This document shows positions 55,721-64,000 of a DNA stretch of 64,000 nucleotides, piece by piece. The notes under the pieces are model-generated. The model was not told where the DNA came from and did not search any database. It saw only the letters and a list, made by a program, of their open reading frames with translations. Each line of letters starts with the position of its first letter. Position 1 is the stretch's first letter. The position numbers and the translations under genes were made by a program. The stretch is from an uncultured Acidobacteriota bacterium. Lineage in GTDB: Bacteria; Acidobacteriota; Terriglobia; Terriglobales; CAINCZ01. The stretch covers positions 1 to 64,000 of the forward strand of contig CAINCZ010000157.1 in NCBI GenBank assembly GCA_903847195.1, read 5' to 3'.

Positions 55721-57220
55721 GTGACCGCGCCCGAAGCAGCTGTGCGCGACCAACTCACCGCCTTCTGCCGGCGGCATGAACTGCTGCGCGCGGGGGGTCG
55801 ACTCGGGGTGGCGGTCTCCGGCGGCGCCGACTCGGTCGCCCTGCTGCGCCTGTTGCTTGAAGTGCGCGCGGAGCTCGGACTCGTGCTCTCGGTCGTTCAC
55901 TTCGACCATCGCATCCGCGGCGAGGCTTCCGCTGCCGACGCTGAATTTGTCCGCGCGCTTGCCGCCGAGCACGGTCTGCCTTTTCATCTCGGCTCCGAAG
56001 ACGTGCCCCGCCGCGCCCGCGAACTGCGCCTGAGCCTTGAGACTGCGGCCCGCCAGCTTCGCTATGACTATTTCCACGGCCTCATCTCGTCCGGCGAACT
56101 GACCAGGATCGCCACTGCGCACACGCTCGACGATCAGGCGGAAACCGTGCTCCAGCGCCTCATCCGCGGCGCGGGCACCCGCGGGCTGGCTGGCATCTAC
56201 CCCCGGCTGCCCGAGCCGGAAGCGGGTGCATCGCAATCCTGCCCGCCGCAGATCATTCGTCCGCTGCTCGCCGTGCTGCGCAGCGAAGTTGAGCGATATC
56301 TGCGCTCCCTCGGCCAGCCCTGGCGCGAGGATGCCAGCAACCAGGATCTGCACCACTCCCGCAATCGCGTTCGTCACCGCCTGCTGCCGCTGCTCGAACA
56401 GGAGTTCAATCCTTCGATCCGGAAGGTGCTGGCCGACACCGCCGAGATCGCCCGCGCTGAGGAATCCCACTGGCAGCAGCAACTGGCCGCCGCGCCCTCA
56501 ATTCTGCTCAGCACCGACCGGGCTCCGGGTGTCATCGACCTCGATGGGCTTTTGGCCTTGCCGCTTGCCCTGCGCCGCCGCGCGCTCCGCCAGATGCTTG
56601 AGGGGTTGACGCTGTCGGCCGATTCCGCAGCGGTCGAAGCGCTGCTGCACCTGGCCGAGTTGCCGAATGGTTCGCGCCTGGAATTGCCCGGCCAGTGGCT
56701 CGCCCGGCGCGCCTCGCACGAACTGGACTCCAGCGCCGCAGCCCCGGTCCGGCCCCGCGCCGAGTGGCTGGCCGCTGGCGGCCTTCGCATTCCCGTCCTG
56801 CTGCTTTCTCCAGGCGCTGCGGCCACCGATTCTGGTGATTTCCGCTACCCGCTTCCCATTCCCGGTTCGGTAATCATCCCCGAACTGAAGGTAACCTTTA
56901 CGGCGACAGCTATCCCATTAACGGGTGATCCGGCAGCGTATAATCAGCGTGTGTTATCCGCCTGCCACCTTGGGACGGTCCTTGAGGTGCGCAACTGGCG
57001 CCCCGGTGACCGGTTTCACCCCGGCTTATCTCAGTCTGTTCGCAAAGTGAAGGAACTGCTTCAGGCCAAACGCATTACCGGCCCGGAGCGGGCGGGCTGG
57101 CCGGTAGTAGTGAGCCCCTTGGGAGAGTTGCTCTGGATGCGCGGATTCCCGGTGCCGGTCGCCTTTGCCCCCACCGCCGATGCTGCCGAGGGCATCCTTG
57201 TCGAAGAAAAGGCTTTGTAG
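55721..57220 (+). CDS. tilS: tRNA(Ile)-lysidine synthase
   Basis: 499-residue enzyme converting C34 of the tRNA(Ile) CAU anticodon to lysidine. The PP-loop SGGADS is at 33-38. The N-terminal adenylation domain is complete (TAHTLDDQAETVLQRLIRGAGTRGLAG). The middle domain and the C-terminal TilS substrate-binding domain (NWRPGDRFHPG and KVKELLQAKRI) are present. Length is at the upper end of the family. The start is GTG at 55721; ribosome-site evidence is weak, but it overlaps nothing and follows the small membrane protein by 9 bp. ftsH follows, the familiar tilS-ftsH order. Confidence 0.95.
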   Translation: MTAPEAAVRDQLTAFCRRHELLRAGGRLGVAVSGGADSVALLRLLLEVRAELGLVLSVVHFDHRIRGEASAADAEFVRALAAEHGLPFHLGSEDVPRRARELRLSLETAARQLRYDYFHGLISSGELTRIATAHTLDDQAETVLQRLIRGAGTRGLAGIYPRLPEPEAGASQSCPPQIIRPLLAVLRSEVERYLRSLGQPWREDASNQDLHHSRNRVRHRLLPLLEQEFNPSIRKVLADTAEIARAEESHWQQQLAAAPSILLSTDRAPGVIDLDGLLALPLALRRRALRQMLEGLTLSADSAAVEALLHLAELPNGSRLELPGQWLARRASHELDSSAAAPVRPRAEWLAAGGLRIPVLLLSPGAAATDSGDFRYPLPIPGSVIIPELKVTFTATAIPLTGDPAAYNQRVLSACHLGTVLEVRNWRPGDRFHPGLSQSVRKVKELLQAKRITGPERAGWPVVVSPLGELLWMRGFPVPVAFAPTADAAEGILVEEKAL

Positions 57221-57394
57221 CTGCCGGGCCGTGACGGCAGCAACTGTGAATCCTGCCGGCCCTCAACGGTGTCTATAAGAGTGGCTGTCATGGGATTGTA
57301 CTTGTCTTGGTTTTGGCCGGTTTCCGCTGTTCGGTGGTGCGGCTTAAGCAGTTTTTCCGCTAGCCGTGGCGGGTTTCTCGGTTTGTCAAGGGGT

Positions 57395-57400
57395 TACAAT
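57395..57400 (+). promoter_or_regulatory. Putative -10 box of ftsH
   Basis: TACAAT 115 bp before the GTG start of ftsH. No consensus -35 and no CIRCE-type heat-shock element are visible. A short stem CTGCCG / CGGCAG (57221-57240) right after tilS may end that transcript. Confidence 0.4.
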
Positions 57401-57514
57401 TAGAGGACGTCGTCGGTTCGCTTCCGTTCCCGTTTTTCCAGCATTAGCAGGGAGCGAGAACCCGATGCCGTGGCTGGGCCGCGCCGCTGTGGCCTTGCGG
57501 TACAGGAGTCATAG

Positions 57515-59425
<1,911 letters not shown>

Positions 59426-59445
59426 CTCAGTTTCACCTTCAGCCC

Positions 59446-59471
59446 GCAGGGCGGCCACTCGGCCGCCCTGC
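59446..59471 (+). terminator. Terminator hairpin after ftsH
   Basis: Perfect 11-bp stem GCAGGGCGGCC / GGCCGCCCTGC with an ACTC loop, 20 bp after the ftsH stop, followed by TTCATTTGC. Confidence 0.65.
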
Positions 59472-59551
59472 TTCATTTGCTCGTCAATCCACGGCGCCCC
59501 CCTGCTGCGCTTGCTCTCAACTCATCCTCGCCCCGCGCCGATAAGCCCGTT

Positions 59552-59695
59552 ATGGCGCGGATTCAGAAATTTCCGCCTCCGAAAGGTCTGTTCGAGGGAC
59601 TGGCGCCCCCAGGTCCGCTCTCCCTCGCCTTTTGGTTGCTCCTTTGCCTCGCGCTGATCTGGATGGTCGGCTACTCCTCGGAACGGCCGCTGTAG
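59552..59695 (+). CDS. Possible 47-residue membrane peptide
   Basis: Short reading frame between ftsH and tsaC: a basic N-terminus (MARIQKFPPPKG) followed by one hydrophobic helix (PLSLAFWLLLCLALIWMVGY). Codon use looks like the neighbouring genes (GC-rich third positions). There is no clear ribosome site. I do not recognise it. It could be a real small membrane protein or chance. Confidence 0.4.
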   Translation: MARIQKFPPPKGLFEGLAPPGPLSLAFWLLLCLALIWMVGYSSERPL

Positions 59696-59773
59696 CCGCT
59701 GCGGCGTCTCGCCGCCGTCTGTTCCGTTTTCCGCGATGGCTGGCCCGCTCCCCCTGCTGGCAGCGAATGTTGC

Positions 59774-59779
59774 TACAAT
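59774..59779 (+). promoter_or_regulatory. Putative -10 box of tsaC-ydcF
   Basis: TACAAT 72 bp before the tsaC start codon. No clear -35. Confidence 0.4.
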
Positions 59780-59851
59780 CAATGCGGTTGTCTCCGCCGG
59801 TTGGCCGGCGGCCGGCACCCATATGCCGCTAAGTTCCTTCGGAAGGCAGAC

Positions 59852-60508
59852 TTGAGTCCCGAAATTGTTCGCATCAACCCAGAGAAACCGGAGCCGGCGA
59901 TGGTCGCCTACGTTGCCGAGCAGATCCGCAAGGGTGAAGTGCTGGCCATTCCCACCGACACCTTCTACGGACTCGCCGCCGACCCGCTGAATCTGCGTGC
60001 GGTCGATCGCGTCTACGAAATCAAGTCGCGCATGCGCCACAAGCCACTCTCACTGCTCATCGGTTCCGTCGAGCAGGCCGAGAGTATGGCGCGCGACCTG
60101 CTTCCCGAGTTCTATGCGCTGACCGAACGCTTCTGGCCGGGACCCCTGACGCTCATCGTGCACGCTGCCCCGGGCCTGCCTCTGCGCGTCACGGCCAACA
60201 GCGGCAACGTCGCCCTGCGCGTGCCCGCCGCCAATATCCCGCTGGCTGTCATACGGCAGGCGCAGTTGCCCATCACCGCCACCTCGGCCAACCTGAGCGG
60301 TTCCGCCGAGTGCACCACCGCGCAGGCCGTGCGCGAGCAACTGGGCGACCGCCTCAACTTCATCGTCGATGGCGGGACCTCGCCCCGCGAAGTTGCATCA
60401 ACGATTGTCGATCTCACGGTGGACGAAATCGGCCAGCCCTGCTGGCGTGTGCAGCGCGAAGGCGCCATACCCGCGCGCGAGATTGCAGCCCTGCTGGGAA
60501 TGAAATGA
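59852..60508 (+). CDS. tsaC: Threonylcarbamoyl-AMP synthase (YrdC/Sua5 family)
   Basis: 218-residue enzyme making threonylcarbamoyl-AMP for the t6A37 modification of ANN-decoding tRNAs. YrdC-domain motifs: VLAIPTDTFYGLAADP (residues ~30-45), KSRMRHKPLSLLI, WPGPLTLIV, VALRVPA and TATSANLSG. It lacks the extra Sua5 domain (length ~200, as TsaC). The start is TTG 59852, preceded by GGAAGG with 5-nt spacing; an upstream start at 59801 adds unrelated residues. The stop overlaps the ydcF ATG by 4 bp (ATGA). Confidence 0.93.
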   Translation: MSPEIVRINPEKPEPAMVAYVAEQIRKGEVLAIPTDTFYGLAADPLNLRAVDRVYEIKSRMRHKPLSLLIGSVEQAESMARDLLPEFYALTERFWPGPLTLIVHAAPGLPLRVTANSGNVALRVPAANIPLAVIRQAQLPITATSANLSGSAECTTAQAVREQLGDRLNFIVDGGTSPREVASTIVDLTVDEIGQPCWRVQREGAIPAREIAALLGMK

Positions 60509-61107
60509 GCGCTTCCGGCCGGCGCCGTCTCGCCGGATCTCTACTCCTGCTCCTCGTGGGAGCAGTTTGTGTTTATCTGATCGCGATCGCCCTGCGCGTG
60601 CAGCGCACCGCTCTGGTGGACGAAGCCCGTCCCGCCGGCGCCATCATTGTCTTCGGGGCCGCCGAGTATGCCGGACGCCCCTCGCCCGTCTTCCGTGCCC
60701 GCCTCGATCACGGCTACGCTCTGTTCCAGCGCGGCCTTGCCCCGCTGGTCATCACCACCGGAGGAGCTGCCAAGGATCCCGTGTACAGCGAAGGCCAGGT
60801 CGGACGCGATTACCTCATCACCCGCGGCATCCCCGACCTGCACCTGATCGCCGAAACCCAGAGCAGCGACACCGCCGAGTCCGCCGAGCGCACGGCGCGC
60901 ATCCTGCGCGCGAACGGCATCCACGACTGCCTTGCCGTCAGCGACGCCTACCACCTCTACCGCGTGCGCGACATGATGGCCGGGCAGGGCATTACCACCT
61001 ACATCTCGCCCCGTCCCTCCTCCATCCCGCGCACCTGGAACCAGCGTGCGCTGGCCAGCTTGCGCGAAGCCTTCAGCTATCTCATCTGGAAACTCGGCCT
61101 GCCCTGA
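60505..61107 (+). CDS. YdcF family protein (DUF218)
   Basis: 200-residue membrane-anchored protein of unknown biochemical function. One N-terminal transmembrane helix (residues ~10-30), then a DUF218 domain: AIIVFGAAEYAGRPSPVFRARLDHGYALF, ITTGG, ETQSSDTAESAERTARIL and SDAYHLYRV. These match the YdcF/SanA fold, linked to envelope integrity in some bacteria. ATG 60505 overlaps the tsaC stop by 4 bp, so translation is coupled. Confidence 0.88.
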   Translation: MSASGRRRLAGSLLLLLVGAVCVYLIAIALRVQRTALVDEARPAGAIIVFGAAEYAGRPSPVFRARLDHGYALFQRGLAPLVITTGGAAKDPVYSEGQVGRDYLITRGIPDLHLIAETQSSDTAESAERTARILRANGIHDCLAVSDAYHLYRVRDMMAGQGITTYISPRPSSIPRTWNQRALASLREAFSYLIWKLGLP

Positions 61108-61210
61108 GCCGCCGCGCCAGCGCCAGTTGTTTCTGCTTTCCGTTCTCTTCGGCGTGAATCTCCGCCACTCAAATGCACATTTGCGCACGGCTGCCATGCA
61201 AAAGCTTGCC

Positions 61211-61239
61211 TTGACACCGCAAGGTGACCGCAGTATAAA
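61211..61239 (+). promoter_or_regulatory. Sigma-70-type promoter of the alpha-hydroxyacid oxidase gene
   Basis: Perfect TTGACA at 61211-61216, 17-bp spacer, TATAAA at 61234-61239. Predicted leader about 30 nt. One of the strongest promoters in the window. Confidence 0.75.
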
Positions 61240-61275
61240 CACTCGATTTCCCAATTCCAACCCAGTGAGGACGTT

Positions 61276-62544
61276 ATGGATGCCAAGCTCTCGACCCCGG
61301 CAGCTGCGGCGGAGTGTGAACGGAACCGGCGCAAGTTCCTGAAGTTCCTTGCCGCCAGTCCTTGCTTTGCCCTGCTGGCCAATACCCGCTTTGCTTCTGC
61401 GGATACTGGCCCGGTCCCAATCCCGAATCAATATGGCTCCGGCATGATCAGCACGCCCAAGGATGCCCTGGAGGTAACGGACTTCTCCGAACCATGCCGC
61501 CACAATTCGCTTCCGGCGCACTGGGGATACCTCTCCAGCGGCACCGACGGCGATGCTACGCTGCGCGCCAACCGCAAGGGCTTCGACCACTATCAGCTCC
61601 GGCCCCGCCGTCTGCTGGGCACGGTTGCTGGCAAGGTCAGCACCGCTACCGAACTCTGGGGCACGACCTATGACAGTCCCCTGTTTCTGGCACCCATCGG
61701 CGGCCACAAGACCTATCACCCTGAAGGTGAAATCGCCGTAGCCCGGGCGGCCAAGAACCGCAACGCCATGATGATGCTTTCGACGCCGACCACATGCTCG
61801 GTTGAAGATGTCGGCCAAGCGCTGGGCCGCGCTCCCTGGTATCAGATGTACGCTCCTTCGGGCTGGCCACAGACGGAGCAGATGGTGCGCCGGGTGGAGG
61901 CTGCCGGCTGTCCGGCTATCGCCGTCACGGTGGATAACATCAGCGGCCGCAATATGGTCACCTTCGATCGCGCCCGCCAGGCCGACCGCGGCAACTGCCT
62001 GCTCTGCCACAAGTCGTTTTCGCGCAGCGAGTTGTATGCGCGACCGATGTTCAAGGGGCTCGACATGACCGGATTGGTTGCGCCCAATCCAGCCTTGGAC
62101 TGGGCCTTCATCGACCGCCTGCGCAAGGCCACCAAACTGAAGATCGCGATCAAGGGGCTGGATACGGCCGAGGATGCGAAGCTCTGCCTGGAGCACGGGG
62201 TTGACGGCATCGTGGTCTCCAACCATGGTGGCCGTGCGACCGACACCGGCCGCGCCACCATCGACGCGCTCGGCGAGGTCCTTGCCGCAGTGAACGGGCG
62301 CATTCCGGTCTTCGTTGACAGCGGCTTCCGCCGCGGTAGCGACGTCTTCAAAGCACTGGCCATGGGAGCGAAAGCCGTCGGCATCGGGCGGCCTTACATC
62401 TGGGGACTCGGTTCGTTCGGTGAAGCCGGCGTGGACCGGGTGCTGGAAATTCTGCAGATGGAACTGAAGGTCGTCATGGCCGGTTGCGGCGCCGGGAGTA
62501 TTAAGGACATCGCCCCGGCGCACATCATGAAAGCGCACGCGTAA
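61276..62544 (+). CDS. FMN-dependent alpha-hydroxyacid oxidase with Tat-type signal
   Basis: 422-residue enzyme of the glycolate oxidase / lactate 2-monooxygenase family. The N-terminus has NRRKFLK (Arg18-Arg19) followed by a hydrophobic stretch, a twin-arginine export signal, with a possible cleavage site near ASA-D (residue ~43). In the barrel: APIGGHKTYHPEGE, WYQMYAPSG, KIAIKG, the catalytic His317 in SNHGGR, and VDSGFRRGSDVFKALAMGAKAVGIGRP. The usual QLDGAPA after SNHGGR is replaced by ATDTGRAT. Likely oxidises L-lactate or another 2-hydroxyacid outside the cytoplasm. ATG 61276 is backed by a strong promoter. Confidence 0.88.
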   Translation: MDAKLSTPAAAAECERNRRKFLKFLAASPCFALLANTRFASADTGPVPIPNQYGSGMISTPKDALEVTDFSEPCRHNSLPAHWGYLSSGTDGDATLRANRKGFDHYQLRPRRLLGTVAGKVSTATELWGTTYDSPLFLAPIGGHKTYHPEGEIAVARAAKNRNAMMMLSTPTTCSVEDVGQALGRAPWYQMYAPSGWPQTEQMVRRVEAAGCPAIAVTVDNISGRNMVTFDRARQADRGNCLLCHKSFSRSELYARPMFKGLDMTGLVAPNPALDWAFIDRLRKATKLKIAIKGLDTAEDAKLCLEHGVDGIVVSNHGGRATDTGRATIDALGEVLAAVNGRIPVFVDSGFRRGSDVFKALAMGAKAVGIGRPYIWGLGSFGEAGVDRVLEILQMELKVVMAGCGAGSIKDIAPAHIMKAHA

Positions 62545-62696
62545 CCAGGTTGATTCGCTACCTCCCCGTTCCAGCTGACCCTGAGCCGGGACGGGGATCT
62601 TCCATTGTCACGATAAGCCTCAGGTGGCAGCTGAAAGTCCTGTAAGTATGAATTGAGAAGTGAGCGCTCCGTCGGCGTCGGCGACCGTCGATTTGA

Positions 62697-63347
62697 TTAG
62701 GCTTGAGTTTCAAAGTTGGAAACTCGTTCCCACGCGCGCCTCAGTTCCGCAGTCGACGCGGACATATCGTGAGCCAGCGTCACCACCGAAATCACCGCGG
62801 CCCCCTTGGCGCCCGCTGCAATCACGCCTGCGAGATTTCCGTGATGAATGCCGCCGATGGCCACCACCGGCTTACGTACCGCCCGACAGATGCGCGCCAG
62901 TTCCGCTAGGCCGATTGGCAGGGAGGCATCGCCCTTGCTTCCGGTGGCAAACACCGGCCCGACCCCGAGATGGTCGGCGCCTGTCGCATCCATCGCCACG
63001 GCCTCTTCGTAAGTCGTGGCAGAGACGCCGAAGAGCATCCCTTCCGGGATCATCTTCCTGACTTCCTGCACATTGCCGTCGCTCTGCCCGATATGCAGGC
63101 CATCCGCGCCGATGGCAATTGCCACGGCGACGCGGTCGTTGACGATCAGCGGCACGCCTGCCGCGCGCGTGAGCGCCAGAATCCGGCGCGCCGTCGCCGT
63201 AAACTCGGCGTCGCTCATGGTCTTGTCGCGGAACTGTATGGCCGTAGCTCCGCCGCGCAGCGCCTCGGCCACCACCTGCTCGTGGCTGCGGCGCATCTCC
63301 GGCACCGCGGCCGTGATCACGTAAACGCGCGGGTCAAACGTACTCAT
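62697..63347 (-). CDS. thiE: Thiamine phosphate synthase
   Basis: 216-residue TIM-barrel enzyme joining HMP-PP and thiazole phosphate to give thiamine phosphate. Motifs: ATAIQFRDKTMSD (residues ~34-46, pyrophosphate-binding region), PLIVNDRVAVA, ADGLHIGQSD, DHLGVGPVFATGSK, and AIGGI and ISVVT at the phosphate-binding loops. ATG 63347 overlaps the thiM stop by 4 bp, so they are coupled. The frame is open far upstream only because it lies inside thiM. Supplies the ThDP used by the enzyme at 38.7 kb. Confidence 0.95.
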   Translation of the reverse strand: MSTFDPRVYVITAAVPEMRRSHEQVVAEALRGGATAIQFRDKTMSDAEFTATARRILALTRAAGVPLIVNDRVAVAIAIGADGLHIGQSDGNVQEVRKMIPEGMLFGVSATTYEEAVAMDATGADHLGVGPVFATGSKGDASLPIGLAELARICRAVRKPVVAIGGIHHGNLAGVIAAGAKGAAVISVVTLAHDMSASTAELRRAWERVSNFETQA

Positions 63348-64000
63348 CGCCGCTCGACCCTGACGCGCGCGCCCGTCCTGAGCGTCACTTCGTTTAACCC
63401 CGCCATGGCATCGAACAGATGTGCTGGAAATGTCCCTGGCCCTTGCGCGCGCGTGGCCGCGATTTCGCCCGCCAGTCCGTAGGCAGCCAGCGCCGAGGCC
63501 GCCGCTAAGGCATAATCCGCTTCCACCGCGGCATACGATGCCACCACCGCAGTGGCCATGCAACCGGTGCCGGCGACCTTCCCCATCAGCGGATGCCCGT
63601 TGGCCACCGTGAACAGCCGCGCACCGTCGCTGACGGTATCGACCGCGCCTGTCACGGCTGCCACGCAGCCATGCTTGCGCGCAAACTGCGTAGCGACGCT
63701 TGTGGCATCTTCGGTCGCGCCAATCGACTCCACGCCGCTGATGGTAGCGTCAATGCCGGCCAGCAACGCTATTTCTGCCTGGTTGCCGCGCACGACGGCG
63801 ATCTGCAACTCACCGAGCAAACGCCGCGCAGCTTCCGTCCGCATCCTGGTCGCGCCTGCGCCCACCGGATCGAGCACGACGGGAATCCGGTGCTGATTGG
63901 CCGCGCGGCCGGCGATGAGCATCGCCTCCACCAACTCGGTCCACATCGTGCCGATGTTCAACACCAGCGCCCCGGCGCAGGCCGCCATTTCGGCAGCCTC
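63344..64000 (-). CDS. thiM: Hydroxyethylthiazole kinase (5' end off window)
   Basis: Ribokinase-like kinase phosphorylating the thiazole alcohol, a salvage step for thiamine. 218 C-terminal residues are visible, and the frame runs open to base 64000; about 50-60 N-terminal residues are missing. Motifs: VLNIGTMW, PVVLDPVGAGATRMRT, VRGNQAEIALLAG, VAAVTGAVDTVSDG, and GKVAGTGCMATAVV with the catalytic Cys region. Upstream gene of the thiM-thiE pair. Any TPP riboswitch would be outside the window. Confidence 0.93.
   Translation of the reverse strand, partial: EAAEMAACAGALVLNIGTMWTELVEAMLIAGRAANQHRIPVVLDPVGAGATRMRTEAARRLLGELQIAVVRGNQAEIALLAGIDATISGVESIGATEDATSVATQFARKHGCVAAVTGAVDTVSDGARLFTVANGHPLMGKVAGTGCMATAVVASYAAVEADYALAAASALAAYGLAGEIAATRAQGPGTFPAHLFDAMAGLNEVTLRTGARVRVERR

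Noticed and set aside
60541..62538. 665-codon minus-strand open frame over ydcF and the alpha-hydroxyacid oxidase gene
   Set aside because: Covers two genes with clear family motifs; its translation shows no recognisable domain.
62545..62696. TPP riboswitch for thiM-thiE
   Set aside because: This stretch is downstream of thiE; any riboswitch would be upstream of thiM, outside the window.

Overview
The window is a dense, GC-rich (roughly 60% or more by eye) bacterial chromosome segment with no tRNA, rRNA, CRISPR array or insertion sequence that I can see. The mix of a Gram-negative envelope machinery (BamA, Skp/OmpH, MltG, a LolA-like lipoprotein), an RpoD with a long non-conserved region, a LeuA without regulatory domain, a small CWH/CGIKRL membrane protein that I recall from Acidobacteriota, and several laterally flavoured catabolic genes suggests a soil Acidobacteriota (Terriglobia-like) genome. 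This assignment is an inference from gene content, not a phylogeny.

Layout. 1-1850 (minus): the NuoE/NuoF-type diaphorase pair of an NAD-linked flavoprotein complex, cut by the window edge. 2135-3952 (minus): an SDR plus an ACMSD-like amidohydrolase. 4248-16 kb (plus): HAD phosphatase, bamA, skp/ompH, lepA, maf, moeA, dnaG and rpoD. 17.2-18.4 kb: a DUF2207-type membrane protein with no N-terminal ectodomain. 18.5-24.7 kb: dnaB, aceA (isocitrate lyase), a zinc-ribbon DnaC-like ATPase, a short UvrC-like GIY-YIG protein and a LolA-like lipoprotein. 24.9-28 kb (minus): mltG, ruvX, a small unknown and a LysR regulator divergent from leuABCD (28.2-32.6 kb). 32.7-34.6 kb: oligoendopeptidase F.

34.7-55.1 kb is an accessory catabolic region: a tungsten-type aldehyde:ferredoxin oxidoreductase, two close MFS paralogues, a ThDP-dependent enzyme, a D-2-hydroxyacid dehydrogenase, a TetR regulator, a DRE-TIM (HMG-CoA-lyase-like) enzyme, a GlcG/HbpS-like protein, an enolase-superfamily enzyme, an MmgE/PrpD protein, a CocE/NonD hydrolase, a flavin-reductase-like protein, a third MFS transporter and an amidohydrolase. 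A palindrome AAxTGAGG-N4-CCTCATTT lies both in the tetR/HMGL divergent promoter and in front of the first MFS gene, and a second, different palindrome lies upstream of both MFS paralogues. Together these suggest one regulon for uptake and breakdown of an organic acid or ester: ester hydrolysis, isomerisation/dehydration, C-C cleavage, 2-oxoacid decarboxylation, and aldehyde oxidation by the AOR. The substrate is unknown.

55.3-64 kb returns to housekeeping genes: the small membrane protein, tilS, ftsH, a 47-residue membrane peptide, tsaC, ydcF, a Tat-signal FMN-dependent alpha-hydroxyacid oxidase, thiE and (partial) thiM. A compact promoter-plus-terminator unit on the minus strand at 53578-53672, inside the largest gene-free stretch, looks like a small RNA gene of about 60 nt. 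Several genes (maf, moeA, tetR, the amidohydrolase at 53911) have a -10 box so close to the start codon that leaderless transcription is likely.
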